A DNA stretch of 64,000 nucleotides from NCBI GenBank assembly GCA_027030245.1, contig JALVFE010000010.1:62001-126000 (forward strand), read 5' to 3'. A program made the position numbers and the translations under genes. Under the pieces are notes generated by a model. That model was not told where the DNA came from, searched no databases, and saw only the letters and a program-made list of their open reading frames with translations. Positions 51,912 to 60,085 of this stretch are shown here, one piece after another. The first letter of the stretch is position 1. The number at the start of each line of letters is the position of its first letter. This DNA comes from Melioribacteraceae bacterium. Its GTDB lineage: Bacteria > Bacteroidota > Ignavibacteria > Ignavibacteriales > Melioribacteraceae.

Positions 51912-52337
51912 TTATGAGCTTCTAAGACTGTAAACTGCTGCTTCTTCCGTGTAATATATATCAAAAACTTCTATTAAACTGGTCGCGGTAAATGAAGCCG
52001 GAATATTGTTTTCGTTCATTATTAATTTGAGCTTTCCGTTATTTGCTTTCAATTTTTTCAAAGCAAAGATTAACGCTCCGATGAAAGTGGAATCGATTAT
52101 TTCAACTTTTCTCAAATCAACTACCATTTTCTTAATTCCGCTCTCAATTTTTTCGGAAACGAGATTTTTGAATTCCGGAGCTTCGTAAGATGTAGCCCTT
52201 TCGAAATTTAATTTTATCATTACAACATCGTCAGTTAAATTTTCACTTTTGAAATATTCAAAAGCTTGAGGTATTACCGGACTTCCGCCCAAAAATACTC
52301 CGCCAGAACTGCTATGTCTCAATAAATAATCTTTCAT
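51912..52337 (-). CDS. STAS-domain protein
   Basis: A 141-aa protein. The C-terminal 110 residues form a STAS fold (DDVVMIKLNFERATSYEAP, KKMVVDLRKVEIIDSTFIGA, LKLIMNENNIPASFTAT), the domain of anti-sigma-factor antagonists such as SpoIIAA. The IIDSTFIG motif contains the serine that is usually phosphorylated. Its partner kinase is not encoded nearby. Convergent with the carboxylase gene; the stop lies 3 bp from its end. An N-terminal 30 residues (HSSSGGVFLGGSPVIPQ) are of unclear role. Confidence 0.85.
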   Translation of the reverse strand: MKDYLLRHSSSGGVFLGGSPVIPQAFEYFKSENLTDDVVMIKLNFERATSYEAPEFKNLVSEKIESGIKKMVVDLRKVEIIDSTFIGALIFALKKLKANNGKLKLIMNENNIPASFTATSLIEVFDIYYTEEAAVYSLRSS

Positions 52338-52471
52338 TGTATAACTCCATTATTTTTGTTTGCAATTAATGAAAAATCGGACTTGAAATTTGTGCTCTGG
52401 AACAACCGTGTGATAGGGATCAAATAATGTATGTTGGGTATGTATCGGGTGCCGGAAGGACGGGTTTACAA

Positions 52472-52501
52472 AAAAGCGATTAGAAAATTCTAACCGCTTT
52501 T
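52472..52501 (-). terminator. Terminator of the minus-strand membrane cluster
   Basis: On the minus strand AAAAGCGGTTAGAA and TTCTAATCGCTTTT form a long stem (one mismatch) with a T-run after it. It lies 21 bp past the stop of the 52522 gene and closes the cluster that runs from 62 kb down to here. Confidence 0.75.
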
Positions 52502-52521
52502 GTAAAAAAAATGATAGTGGA

Positions 52522-53151
52522 TTAACCTTTAATTTTTTTCATAAAACCCCAGGTATATGCAAGAGCCATTAAAAACAAAAGGGGAGCAAGAATAGCCATT
52601 ACAAAATCTTGAGAAAAGAATAAAAATTGTTTGCCCGATTTCAAAAATGCGAGAGCAATTCCACCTAAACCGATTAATACACCACCGATGGTAACACCGA
52701 TAAAACCGCTAGGAGCTTTCTTGTCTCTAATTGTAAGAATCGGGATGAGGAAAATTGATAATCCGGCAACGGAATGAACAATAATTAATGTAATTACTTG
52801 AAGACCGTGTGACACATCCGTAAATCTTGTTAGAATAATTGCTATTAGTCCGATAACGGCAAAGATTTTATAGGGTTTACTCAGTTTTTCGTAAAATTCG
52901 CAATATAAGCCCAGAGAAAGAGCAAGGGGAATAAATGTAGTTACTACAATTACCCACGGACTTGGCAAAATACCCCAACCTAAGAGAATAAGCAAAACCC
53001 CTGCAACCAGTAAAACCAAAAATGCAACCATATAAAATATGTTGGCTTTCGGTTTCGGGGTTTTTGATTGAAATTCTTGATAAAATCTAAAAACAAGGTA
53101 TGCGGCGGTTAATCCGGTAAGCAAAAGCATTAAAACGTCGAAGAGACTCAT
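52522..53151 (-). CDS. Six-helix membrane protein, paralogue of the 57665 gene
   Basis: A 209-aa protein of six or seven membrane helices (MLLLTGLTAAYLVFRFY, LVLLVAGVLLILLGWGI, VVTTFIPLALSLGLYCEF, IIVHSVAGLSIFLIPIL and others). It is not a family I can name. It is clearly related to the protein at 57665-58252: both share LLxLLGWGI/LLLMGFEI, then VTTFIPLALSLGLY/VTSLIPITLSLGLA, and a late H-x5-FLLPI segment. The histidine in that segment (VHSVAGLSIFL) is common to both. It is the last gene of the cluster, followed by a terminator. Confidence 0.8.
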   Translation of the reverse strand: MSLFDVLMLLLTGLTAAYLVFRFYQEFQSKTPKPKANIFYMVAFLVLLVAGVLLILLGWGILPSPWVIVVTTFIPLALSLGLYCEFYEKLSKPYKIFAVIGLIAIILTRFTDVSHGLQVITLIIVHSVAGLSIFLIPILTIRDKKAPSGFIGVTIGGVLIGLGGIALAFLKSGKQFLFFSQDFVMAILAPLLFLMALAYTWGFMKKIKG

Positions 53152-53326
53152 TTTGTTTCTCCTTTATTTGTGAAGAGTAGATTTATTTATTATTTAATTC
53201 TCTTCTACCTAAGGAGCTAATATCAGATAAAAAAATCCTATTACAATTATACAAAAAAAATATAAATAGACAAAGTTATCTTAATAGCAAAAACATAATT
53301 TTTTAAATTCAATTATATATAAAATG

Positions 53327-53704
53327 CTATTTAGATTTGTAGCCGGCGTAAGCAAGGGTAAACCAACCACCGACAAAAGCAATACCGCCGATCGGTGTAA
53401 TGTAGCCCATTTTTATTTGTAGAAAGGCAATTATGTACAAACTTCCGGAAAAGAATAAAATCCCGATTAAGAATAAAATACCGGCAATGTTAAGCAACTT
53501 GGTTTGTTCTTTGAAATAATTATAAGAAAGCGCTACGGCAAATAGTATTAAAGCGTGATGCATTTGGTAGCGGACTGCTTTTCCGAAAGTGATAACGGCA
53601 TTGTGTTGTTTTAGAATTTCAGCGCCGCCATGAGCGCCGTACGCTCCAAATGCGACTGCAAGTCCGCCTAAAATTGCGGCAGATATAAAAAACAGCTTTT
53701 TCAT
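53327..53704 (-). CDS. DUF423-family membrane protein
   Basis: A 125-aa protein with four membrane helices. The hallmark sequence is GGLAVAFGAYGAHGGAEILK near the N terminus, followed by RYQMHHALILFAVAL and FSGSLYIIAFL, all typical of the DUF423 family. The function is unknown. It lies between the porin-like gene and the last membrane protein of the cluster, with a 175-bp gap after it. Confidence 0.92.
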   Translation of the reverse strand: MKKLFFISAAILGGLAVAFGAYGAHGGAEILKQHNAVITFGKAVRYQMHHALILFAVALSYNYFKEQTKLLNIAGILFLIGILFFSGSLYIIAFLQIKMGYITPIGGIAFVGGWFTLAYAGYKSK

Positions 53705-53717
53705 TTTGAATCCCTTG

Positions 53718-54707
53718 TTAAAATGATATGACTAATTGTATAAAACCTTGAGTAGTGTTTTTTCCCGTTAATTTATTTGCAACTATTTCTGCCCTAATCG
53801 AAATGTTGTCGTCAAAGTCGTAGCCGAGCGTAGCAGAGTATCTTTTTTGGGAATCATTTAGTTCTTTGTTGGTAGAATCGCATTCCCAACCGCCTGCCCG
53901 TAACGTAAGAAACATAGGAAAACTAATTAATTTTTCAAATCTGGTTAGAATTTGAACATAACCACCGTAATGCATTTTATCGTTTAATACTTCATCGGGT
54001 TTGCCTTCGTAAACACCTTTCATCCAGAGAAATTCCGATTTAATTTCGATAATATCGATTAAAATTTGTAAATCGATACCGCTTAACCAATCGTTTATTT
54101 GTTTCAAGTCTTTTATGTCTGCGGAATGCGAAAATCCGATTTCCAAAAAAGGGAAAAATTTATATCTGATATTTCCGCCAAAACTAATACCTTCTTTAAA
54201 ACCGTTGACTGCCCAAACCTCGAATTTTAATTTTTCGAAAAATACATGAAAATCTATTCCCACATCGTTCCATCCGGCAATTGTTTTTTCAATCACCAGG
54301 GGTTGCGAAATTGTTGGTCTATCCGGCGATGCGTAAGAAAGGTAATCCAATCCGAACGGCATATCGAATTTACCGATTTGAAGGGCAGAATGTTCATAAA
54401 CTTCTTCCCGCCTAGGATGTTTTCCCCGGCTATCGTCAAAAGCGTAATGGATAAAAGCCATAGCCAATTCCATTTGTCCCGAGTTGCTGTTATACGCAAC
54501 GGCCGTTCCAACCGAATAATGTGATCGGTTTTCGTAGCTTACATCTAGTTCGAATTGATTTATGTAAAATTGTTTTGTTTCTTTGGTGGGTAATTTGTTT
54601 ATCCCGATTACATCGAAAAATCCGCTGATTTCCATTTGAGCCGTAGTGTTTACCGCTAAAAAGAAGAATAACACAAACATAATGCCGGATGTTTTTGGAA
54701 AATTCAT
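53718..54707 (-). CDS. Porin-like outer-membrane protein
   Basis: A 329-aa exported protein. A signal peptide (SGIMFVLFFFLAVNTTAQ) is followed by alternating beta strands typical of a small porin: FYINQFELDVSYEN, LQIGKFDMPFGLDYLS and a closing strand QGFIQLVISF that ends in phenylalanine, as outer-membrane barrels do. The phrase GKFDMPFGLDYLSYASPDRPT is similar to that in phosphate-selective-type porin families, but the substrate is unknown. It is part of the minus-strand cluster, 13 bp from DUF423. Confidence 0.85.
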   Translation of the reverse strand: MNFPKTSGIMFVLFFFLAVNTTAQMEISGFFDVIGINKLPTKETKQFYINQFELDVSYENRSHYSVGTAVAYNSNSGQMELAMAFIHYAFDDSRGKHPRREEVYEHSALQIGKFDMPFGLDYLSYASPDRPTISQPLVIEKTIAGWNDVGIDFHVFFEKLKFEVWAVNGFKEGISFGGNIRYKFFPFLEIGFSHSADIKDLKQINDWLSGIDLQILIDIIEIKSEFLWMKGVYEGKPDEVLNDKMHYGGYVQILTRFEKLISFPMFLTLRAGGWECDSTNKELNDSQKRYSATLGYDFDDNISIRAEIVANKLTGKNTTQGFIQLVISF

Positions 54708-54722
54708 TTTATTCCGGATAAA

Positions 54723-55184
54723 TTAATTTTTCTTTACATAAACTTTCGAAGATTTTAATTGTAAAGACCAAAATTCTTTATGATAAACAAAAGCGGCTAA
54801 GAACAAAGCCAAACCTATACCTACGTAAACCGGAGCTAAGATAAATTTCGGGATTAATTCGGTTGATCGCATAATAAAACCCATCGACATCATTACGGCA
54901 ACTAAAAAGTACATTTGCCAACGTTGGAATGCGAATACGCACACTTTTTCGGGATATTTGGAAATCCTATTAATGTTTTTTACCGCCAAGTGTCTGAATC
55001 CGAACCAGGATATAATTAGTCCCAGCACTCCACCTGCCGAATAAGCAAATCCGATCTGCCAAAGTTCGAAATTAGCAAACCATTTGGCAGCAATTAAATT
55101 GAGCAATATACCAACAATGTTCCAGATAACCGCAGAGAGCAAGATCAAATATTTTCTATTTACAGCAGGTTTAAATTTTCTCAT
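54723..55184 (-). CDS. Four-helix membrane protein of unknown function
   Basis: A 153-aa protein with about four helices (KYLILLSAVIWNIVGILLN, FAYSAGGVLGLIISWFGF, QMYFLVAVMMSMGFIMRS, FILAPVYVGIGLALFLAAF). I do not recognise a family. The start at 55184 avoids overlapping the terminator hairpin at 55207-55233 that belongs to the upstream gene; a longer frame from 55241 would run through it. Downstream is the porin-like gene, 15 bp away. Confidence 0.75.
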   Translation of the reverse strand: MRKFKPAVNRKYLILLSAVIWNIVGILLNLIAAKWFANFELWQIGFAYSAGGVLGLIISWFGFRHLAVKNINRISKYPEKVCVFAFQRWQMYFLVAVMMSMGFIMRSTELIPKFILAPVYVGIGLALFLAAFVYHKEFWSLQLKSSKVYVKKN

Positions 55185-55206
55185 ATTGTAATTTAGTTTA
55201 AGAAAT

Positions 55207-55233
55207 AGAAAGAGCCGTTTTCCGGCTCTTTCT
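55207..55233 (-). terminator. Terminator-like hairpin
   Basis: AGAAAGAGCCG and CGGCTCTTTCT (11-bp stem, 5-nt loop) 11 bp after the FadL-like gene on the minus strand. A T-rich stretch follows, so it probably ends or attenuates that transcript before the next gene. Confidence 0.75.
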
Positions 55234-55243
55234 ATAATCAAAC

Positions 55244-56449
55244 TTACAACCTATAATTTAACTCGAAATAAAACATATTAAATTCAGCTTCAATTTTATT
55301 AGCAGGCGTAGTATTTGAAGTAACTTCGTTGTGCAAACCTCTGGTATAAGAAATTGTTGAAAGAAGATTTTTATTCCACGCTTTTTGAATACCAAGAGAA
55401 ATATGATGTTCCACTACGGCAATTGAACCTAGGTTGTTATTTACATCTTCTTCCCCGATAGGTGTAGCACCATAAGACCATCCTGCAAGAAGTTTTAATC
55501 CTTTATGAGGCACAAATTCCGTTCCCAGGGAATAAACCATTTGATCTTCCCAACCGAAAGATAAAGGAATTACATATCCGCTTGGTGAAGTAAGTTCGAT
55601 TTTTTCCATAACAGCAGACTGGTTAATCCACTTTACATCACTTTCAATTAGTAGCTGATTATTGGGAGTAAATGATATTCCGAAAGCTATTTGCTGCGGG
55701 CTATTCATCTCCATTTTGTAAATCCCATCTCCACCTGCTGGGGGCAACAAACTTGTACCGTTAAATTCATATTCCGCAATTTTCATTTCCGAAATATAAG
55801 ATAAACCAAGTTGTAGTAAGGAGCTGGCTTTAAAAATTAAACCGACACTACCTCCGAAACCCCATCTTTCGGACTGTGGCAATATAAATGCAGGGGATTT
55901 TAAGGCTAGAGATTGATTCCCAATTTGTAATGAAATACCGACAACAAAATTTTCATTTATGCTGTATGCAATTGTAGGCGTTATTTTTAACAATCCCTTT
56001 TTCGTAACTATCGATACGTTTTCCGGAAAAGGAGTACTTGGATTATCTAATAGGGTAGTGGCAGGAAAATCTGTCCCTAAGCCGGATACTCCTCCGGCCG
56101 CCATACCAATTGTTAAATTTTTACTAATTCGTACTATTACTCCATTCCCCATACCTAAATAAGCGTTGGCGCCGCTTTCCGTTGTTTTTTCCATAGGAGT
56201 ATTTATTGCACGAGTAATTTTTCTGGGGGGATTAATTACTCCAAAGCCCATATCGAACTCAATCTTATCGAATTTTAGAACCCCAATAGCGGCAGGATTA
56301 TAAATCATGCACGGTGCATCAACTGGGGATGCTATAATAGAACCGCCTCTCGCAAATTGTAATGCAGTCACACCAATCATTTGGTCAGCTTTTTGCGCCC
56401 AAATAAATGACGGTAAAACAAATAATATTACTATTAATATTTTTTTCAT
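55244..56449 (-). CDS. FadL/OmpP1-like outer-membrane transporter
   Basis: A 401-aa barrel of the FadL type, which moves hydrophobic compounds across the outer membrane. Signal peptide MKKILIVILFVLPSFIWAQ, then LQFARGGSIIASPVDAPCMI and YNPAAIGVLKF, the family's NPA motif, then glycine-rich strands, ending in NMFYFELNYRL with an aromatic-leucine end. The start is ATG 56449 with a GAGG site 7 nt upstream; the TTG at 56455 is not needed. It sits downstream of the 56491 gene and may be co-transcribed from the operator region at 57.6 kb. Confidence 0.88.
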   Translation of the reverse strand: MKKILIVILFVLPSFIWAQKADQMIGVTALQFARGGSIIASPVDAPCMIYNPAAIGVLKFDKIEFDMGFGVINPPRKITRAINTPMEKTTESGANAYLGMGNGVIVRISKNLTIGMAAGGVSGLGTDFPATTLLDNPSTPFPENVSIVTKKGLLKITPTIAYSINENFVVGISLQIGNQSLALKSPAFILPQSERWGFGGSVGLIFKASSLLQLGLSYISEMKIAEYEFNGTSLLPPAGGDGIYKMEMNSPQQIAFGISFTPNNQLLIESDVKWINQSAVMEKIELTSPSGYVIPLSFGWEDQMVYSLGTEFVPHKGLKLLAGWSYGATPIGEEDVNNNLGSIAVVEHHISLGIQKAWNKNLLSTISYTRGLHNEVTSNTTPANKIEAEFNMFYFELNYRL

Positions 56450-56490
56450 TTTCAATCCTCAAAAATTTAATAAGAGTAAAATTTTATTTA

Positions 56491-57561
56491 CTACTCTTCT
56501 ATAAACATTTTTCTAAAAACAGGAATTAAGAAAATAATCAGTAAAACAAGTGAAAGAATTCCGCCTACAAACCATTCAAAAGAACTTCGTACGAAATAAA
56601 CATAAAATCCCATCATTGCCGTAGCAAAGGCGGTAGTTAACACCATATAGTAAGCGAATTTTTTCTTCATTGCCAAAAACGGAATGGCAAGAATCATTAA
56701 ATATGATGAAATGTAGTTTGCATATCCTCCAAGCAATAGGGCTAAAGTATTTGGATTATATGTGGGTTTGGAAAATTTAACAATTTGCGGAACCACCTTA
56801 AGATCTTTTGTAACAATATCAACAACTTTATCGGGTTGCAAAGAATCGATTTGTGCTTGTGAAATTGTTGTTAAAGCCAATGCATTGTAGTAATCCAAGT
56901 TTGTAAAATAATTACCAAGCGGATTAAAATCTCCCGGAGGATTTGCAGTTAAAAGTTCGGGAATAAAAATGAAATATCTTACACCGTGCTGACCATTCAT
57001 GAAAACCATACCGGCAACAATTCCGAGAAATGTGTAGGGGATTAAGCGAAGTATTTTGTTTTTTATAGTATCTTCGTCTAATAGTAAAAATATGTAGTAA
57101 AAAAGTAAACCGAACAGCATCACCCATAACACCGGTGCTGCTGGGGATGTTCCGGCTGGAGGTGGGAGAATTCCCGGTACCGGACCTTTCGAGTAATCCG
57201 ATACGACCAATACCATCCAAGGAATCCACATCGTCATTCCGGCTACCGAAGGAATTGCGGCTAAACCGAGCATAATACTCCTTGCCCATTCATTCCCTTC
57301 GTAGATTTTTTTTGCTATTACAATTGCCAATGCGCCCCCAAGCCAAAGCATAACTAACCAGATGCTGTATGTTGCGCCGAGAATCGGGACTGCGGGATAA
57401 AAATCGGGATCAAACGGAATTAATCTTTCCATTACATTTACAAGTGCTAATTTTAATGTTTTCATCCCTAGCGTTGGCATAACAAACATCATTAAAATAC
57501 CGGCAATTACGGCTGTTACAGCCATAATTGTTCTTTGTTTCTTTGTTGTTTTGTGCAGCAT
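56491..57561 (-). CDS. Polytopic membrane protein of unknown function
   Basis: A 356-aa protein with about eight helices (MAVTAVIAGILMMFVMPTLG, YSIWLVMLWLGGALAIVIAK, MWIPWMVLVVSDY, VMLFGLLFYYIFLLLDED, VLTTAFATAMMGFYVYFV, LSLVLLIIFLIPVF). A large periplasmic loop (about 195-260) lies in the middle and contains the HGVRYFIFIPELL and PGDFNPLGNYFTNLDYYNAL stretches. I do not recognise it. A predicted TetR operator lies 39-62 bp upstream, so this gene starts a regulated unit that includes the FadL-like barrel. Confidence 0.82.
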   Translation of the reverse strand: MLHKTTKKQRTIMAVTAVIAGILMMFVMPTLGMKTLKLALVNVMERLIPFDPDFYPAVPILGATYSIWLVMLWLGGALAIVIAKKIYEGNEWARSIMLGLAAIPSVAGMTMWIPWMVLVVSDYSKGPVPGILPPPAGTSPAAPVLWVMLFGLLFYYIFLLLDEDTIKNKILRLIPYTFLGIVAGMVFMNGQHGVRYFIFIPELLTANPPGDFNPLGNYFTNLDYYNALALTTISQAQIDSLQPDKVVDIVTKDLKVVPQIVKFSKPTYNPNTLALLLGGYANYISSYLMILAIPFLAMKKKFAYYMVLTTAFATAMMGFYVYFVRSSFEWFVGGILSLVLLIIFLIPVFRKMFIEE

Positions 57562-57599
57562 ACCTACCCTCCGTTTTATGTTTTTGATGTCCCCCTTAG

Positions 57600-57623
57600 A
57601 AATAAGTAAATACTCACTTATTT
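57600..57623. promoter_or_regulatory. Predicted TetR operator upstream of the 56491 gene
   Basis: AAATAAGT and ACTTATTT are perfect 8-bp arms around AAATACTC. The core TAAGTAAATACTCACTTA matches TAAGTAAATGACCACTTA at the TetR promoter in 15 of 18 positions, including both outer six-base arms. It is 39 bp ahead of the start codon. Confidence 0.65.
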
Positions 57624-57664
57624 TTATGGGAAATTCTTTATTTCTTGCTCATTGATTGCATACA

Positions 57665-58252
57665 CTAATTTTCCGATAGTCCAAATACAAATAAAACAGT
57701 AGTCATAAAAAGAATAAGGGGAAATTGCTCATATATTTTTTCTTTTAGATTAATAAATTTGTTTAATTTATTTAAGCCTAACAAAATTCCTGTAATGCCG
57801 ATTAATGAACCGCCCAAACTAATAGCTAAAATTTTATATCCGGTTTTTCCGCTACAAAATAAAAATAGGGGAAGTAAAAAGATTACGGAACCGGCTAAGA
57901 AATGAATTGCACCTAAAGAAAGTGCCGAAATTTTGTTTTTTCCGTATAATCTTACTACCATTGCCACAAAGAAACCTATGCCGATTACGGCTATAAAAAT
58001 TTGAGGTTGTTCAAGTTTATCGGTAGCCAATCCAAGAGAAAGTGTTATTGGAATAAGCGAAGTTACGATAGCCACGTAATCGTTTTCCATAATTTCGAAA
58101 CCCATTAACAAAAGTAAAATACACGCAAGCAATAAAACACCGAACGATACGGTATAAAAAGCGGTAGTAAGATCGGAATAAGTATCCATTCCGTTTGCAA
58201 TTTTGTATCCCGCAATTATACTTGTTGCCAAGTATGTTAAGCGATTGAGCAT
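57665..58252 (-). CDS. Six-helix membrane protein, paralogue of the 52522 gene
   Basis: A 195-aa protein of six or so helices (LACILLLLMGFEI, VTSLIPITLSLGLA, IFIAVIGIGFFVAMVV, LGAIHFLAGSVIFLLPLFLF, ILAISLGGSLIGITGILLG, FPLILFMTTVLFVFGL). Starting at ATG 58252 removes a hydrophilic, unrelated 23-residue lead. The AIHFLAGSVIFLLPL helix, with a central histidine, matches the VHSVAGLSIFLIPI helix of its paralogue. It follows the heme O synthase gene by 10 bp, so both are likely one transcript. Function unknown; a heme or quinone link is inference from context. Confidence 0.8.
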   Translation of the reverse strand: MLNRLTYLATSIIAGYKIANGMDTYSDLTTAFYTVSFGVLLLACILLLLMGFEIMENDYVAIVTSLIPITLSLGLATDKLEQPQIFIAVIGIGFFVAMVVRLYGKNKISALSLGAIHFLAGSVIFLLPLFLFCSGKTGYKILAISLGGSLIGITGILLGLNKLNKFINLKEKIYEQFPLILFMTTVLFVFGLSEN

Positions 58253-58262
58253 AATTATCTCA

Positions 58263-59138
58263 TTAAAATAAAGTTCCGAAAATAACAAGAAGCATTGATC
58301 CGAGCATGTATAAAGAAGCATACTTAAAAAGTCCGAAGTTCACATTTTCGGACGGTTTAAATACGCTGGCAAATGCAAGACCGATAATACCTACGGTTAA
58401 AACGGCGAACAACCTTAAATAACCCCACGACAATCCGATTCCGTAAGCTACCAAAGCAATCGAAATTGCAGCTCCCAAACTTGAGAGAGCAATTATAATT
58501 CTCGTTTTATGTTCTCCGTATGTCGAGGGGAAGGTCGGGACGCCCGCTCTTTTGTAATCTTCAAAATATTTTATGCTGAATGTTAAAATATGTGTCGGTA
58601 TCCAAAGTAGAATTGCCAGCGAGAATAAAATTCCAATTACATCAATTTCGCCCATACCGAGTGCTCTGCCGGCTAAAATTGGCATGCCTCCCGAAATTCC
58701 GCCCCAAACAATCGACCAAGCAGTTTTTCGTTTCAACCAAATTGTATAAATCACCACGTCGATAAACAGTCCGGCAAAAACTACAATTCCGAAAATCAAT
58801 GACATACTAAGTGCCAAGCTAACACCGATACCTGAAATTAATAATCCAACAATTAATACTTCCTTGGGTGAAACTTTTCCGGATGGAAGTGGTCGGTGTT
58901 TTGTTCTGTTCATTTTAGCGTCAATATCGCGGTCGTACCACATATTTAGTAAAGTACTACCGCTAATACTTAAAAACAAACTAACGGTTAGTCCAAGTAA
59001 TGTTGACCAATTCATAACCGGACAACGGGCACTCGCATAGCCCGTTATTCCGGTAATTAATAACAAACCGGTTTGTAAACTTTTAATTAACGGTCTGTAA
59101 ATAGCCAAACTTCCTTTTATTTTGGAAATGATTTTCAT
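58263..59138 (-). CDS. ctaB: Heme O synthase (protoheme IX farnesyltransferase)
   Basis: A UbiA-superfamily prenyltransferase that adds a farnesyl tail to heme B to form heme O. Both aspartate-rich motifs are seen: NMWYDRDIDAKMNRTKHRPL (about 66-85) and the second in FSIKYFEDYKRAGVPTFPST. The loop GGISGGMPILAGRA replaces the usual GGAAGALPPLIGW and WIPTHILTFSI replaces WTPPHFW, so it belongs to a divergent branch. Length 291 aa and about nine helices are normal. Heme O is needed by heme-copper oxidases, yet none is recognisable in the window apart from, possibly, the histidine-rich 506-aa protein. It overlaps the SUMF1 gene by 4 bp. Confidence 0.9.
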   Translation of the reverse strand: MKIISKIKGSLAIYRPLIKSLQTGLLLITGITGYASARCPVMNWSTLLGLTVSLFLSISGSTLLNMWYDRDIDAKMNRTKHRPLPSGKVSPKEVLIVGLLISGIGVSLALSMSLIFGIVVFAGLFIDVVIYTIWLKRKTAWSIVWGGISGGMPILAGRALGMGEIDVIGILFSLAILLWIPTHILTFSIKYFEDYKRAGVPTFPSTYGEHKTRIIIALSSLGAAISIALVAYGIGLSWGYLRLFAVLTVGIIGLAFASVFKPSENVNFGLFKYASLYMLGSMLLVIFGTLF

Positions 59139-60085
59139 TGGTTGTCCGTTTGATTATTATTTTCTTGTGGTTCCGGTTTAACATCTCTGGCGCAGCGGAA
59201 ACCAACGTACATACTGTAAAAACTTGGTCCGGCACTGTTTCTTGCCCAAGTGAATAAATTGTATTCATAGTTAGTACGACTGCCGCCACGCATATACCTG
59301 TAGTGCATATTCGGATAATCGTCGCCGCACCATTGCCATACGTTTCCTGCCATATCGTAAAGTCCGTACGGACTTCTATTATCCAATGTTTGATATCCGT
59401 CGTAGTTTTTACCGTTAAAAAATCCGACAGGAGTAGTGGTTATATCTTTGTGAAAGATTTTTTCAAACAAGTTATGACTACTATTGTAATTAGCTATATT
59501 CGGAGAAATTTCCTCACCCCACGGGAAAGTCCTTCCGTCTTTACCACGTGCGGCTTTTTCCCATTCGTTTTCGGAAGGTAACCTCCAACCGTAGAATTGA
59601 GCATAAGCATTAGCCCCGAACCAACTTACAAATGTTACCGGATGGTTTTCATATCCTTTAATTACGGAAAATTTATTTCCGTCATATTTTATACGGATTC
59701 CGGGTTCTTTTAAGTACATATAAACTTTATCACCCGCAGTAATTTTAAATTCATGTTTCCAACCGTCGAATGGATCACCTGGATAATAACCCATAATCGA
59801 ATCGTTAACGATTTTAATTTTGCCCGCTTCCAAAGCTTCGCTTAGATAGTTAGCATATTGTTCATTTGTAACATCGGTAACCATAATTTCGTACGGTTTT
59901 TCAATTATTGTTTTATGTCTGTGTTGACCTTTCATAAATTCACCGGCAGGAATTTGTACCCATTCGCTCGGATTCACGCCGGTCTCTATGTATTTGATAG
60001 GTTCGAGTTCTTTGAACTCTTGTGCAATACAAGACGACAAAAGGAAAAGTACAAATACAAACGAAGGTAAGTTTATCTTTCTCAT
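59135..60085 (-). CDS. SUMF1/FGE-domain lipoprotein
   Basis: A 316-aa exported lipoprotein: signal and lipobox FVLFLLSSCIAQ with Cys near 19. The body is a formylglycine-generating-enzyme-type domain (WVQIPAGEFMKG, TDVTNEQYANYL, HPVTFVSWFGANAYAQFYGW, RLPSENEWEKAARG, FPWGEE, DMAGNVWQWCGDDY, RGGSRTN and VGFRCARD). Relatives without the two active-site cysteines of FGE serve as accessory or structural proteins; here one Cys sits in WQWCGDDY and one in GFRCARD, the latter typical. Overlaps the 506-aa gene by 4 bp and ctaB by 4 bp, so all three are strictly coupled. Confidence 0.9.
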   Translation of the reverse strand: MRKINLPSFVFVLFLLSSCIAQEFKELEPIKYIETGVNPSEWVQIPAGEFMKGQHRHKTIIEKPYEIMVTDVTNEQYANYLSEALEAGKIKIVNDSIMGYYPGDPFDGWKHEFKITAGDKVYMYLKEPGIRIKYDGNKFSVIKGYENHPVTFVSWFGANAYAQFYGWRLPSENEWEKAARGKDGRTFPWGEEISPNIANYNSSHNLFEKIFHKDITTTPVGFFNGKNYDGYQTLDNRSPYGLYDMAGNVWQWCGDDYPNMHYRYMRGGSRTNYEYNLFTWARNSAGPSFYSMYVGFRCARDVKPEPQENNNQTDNQ

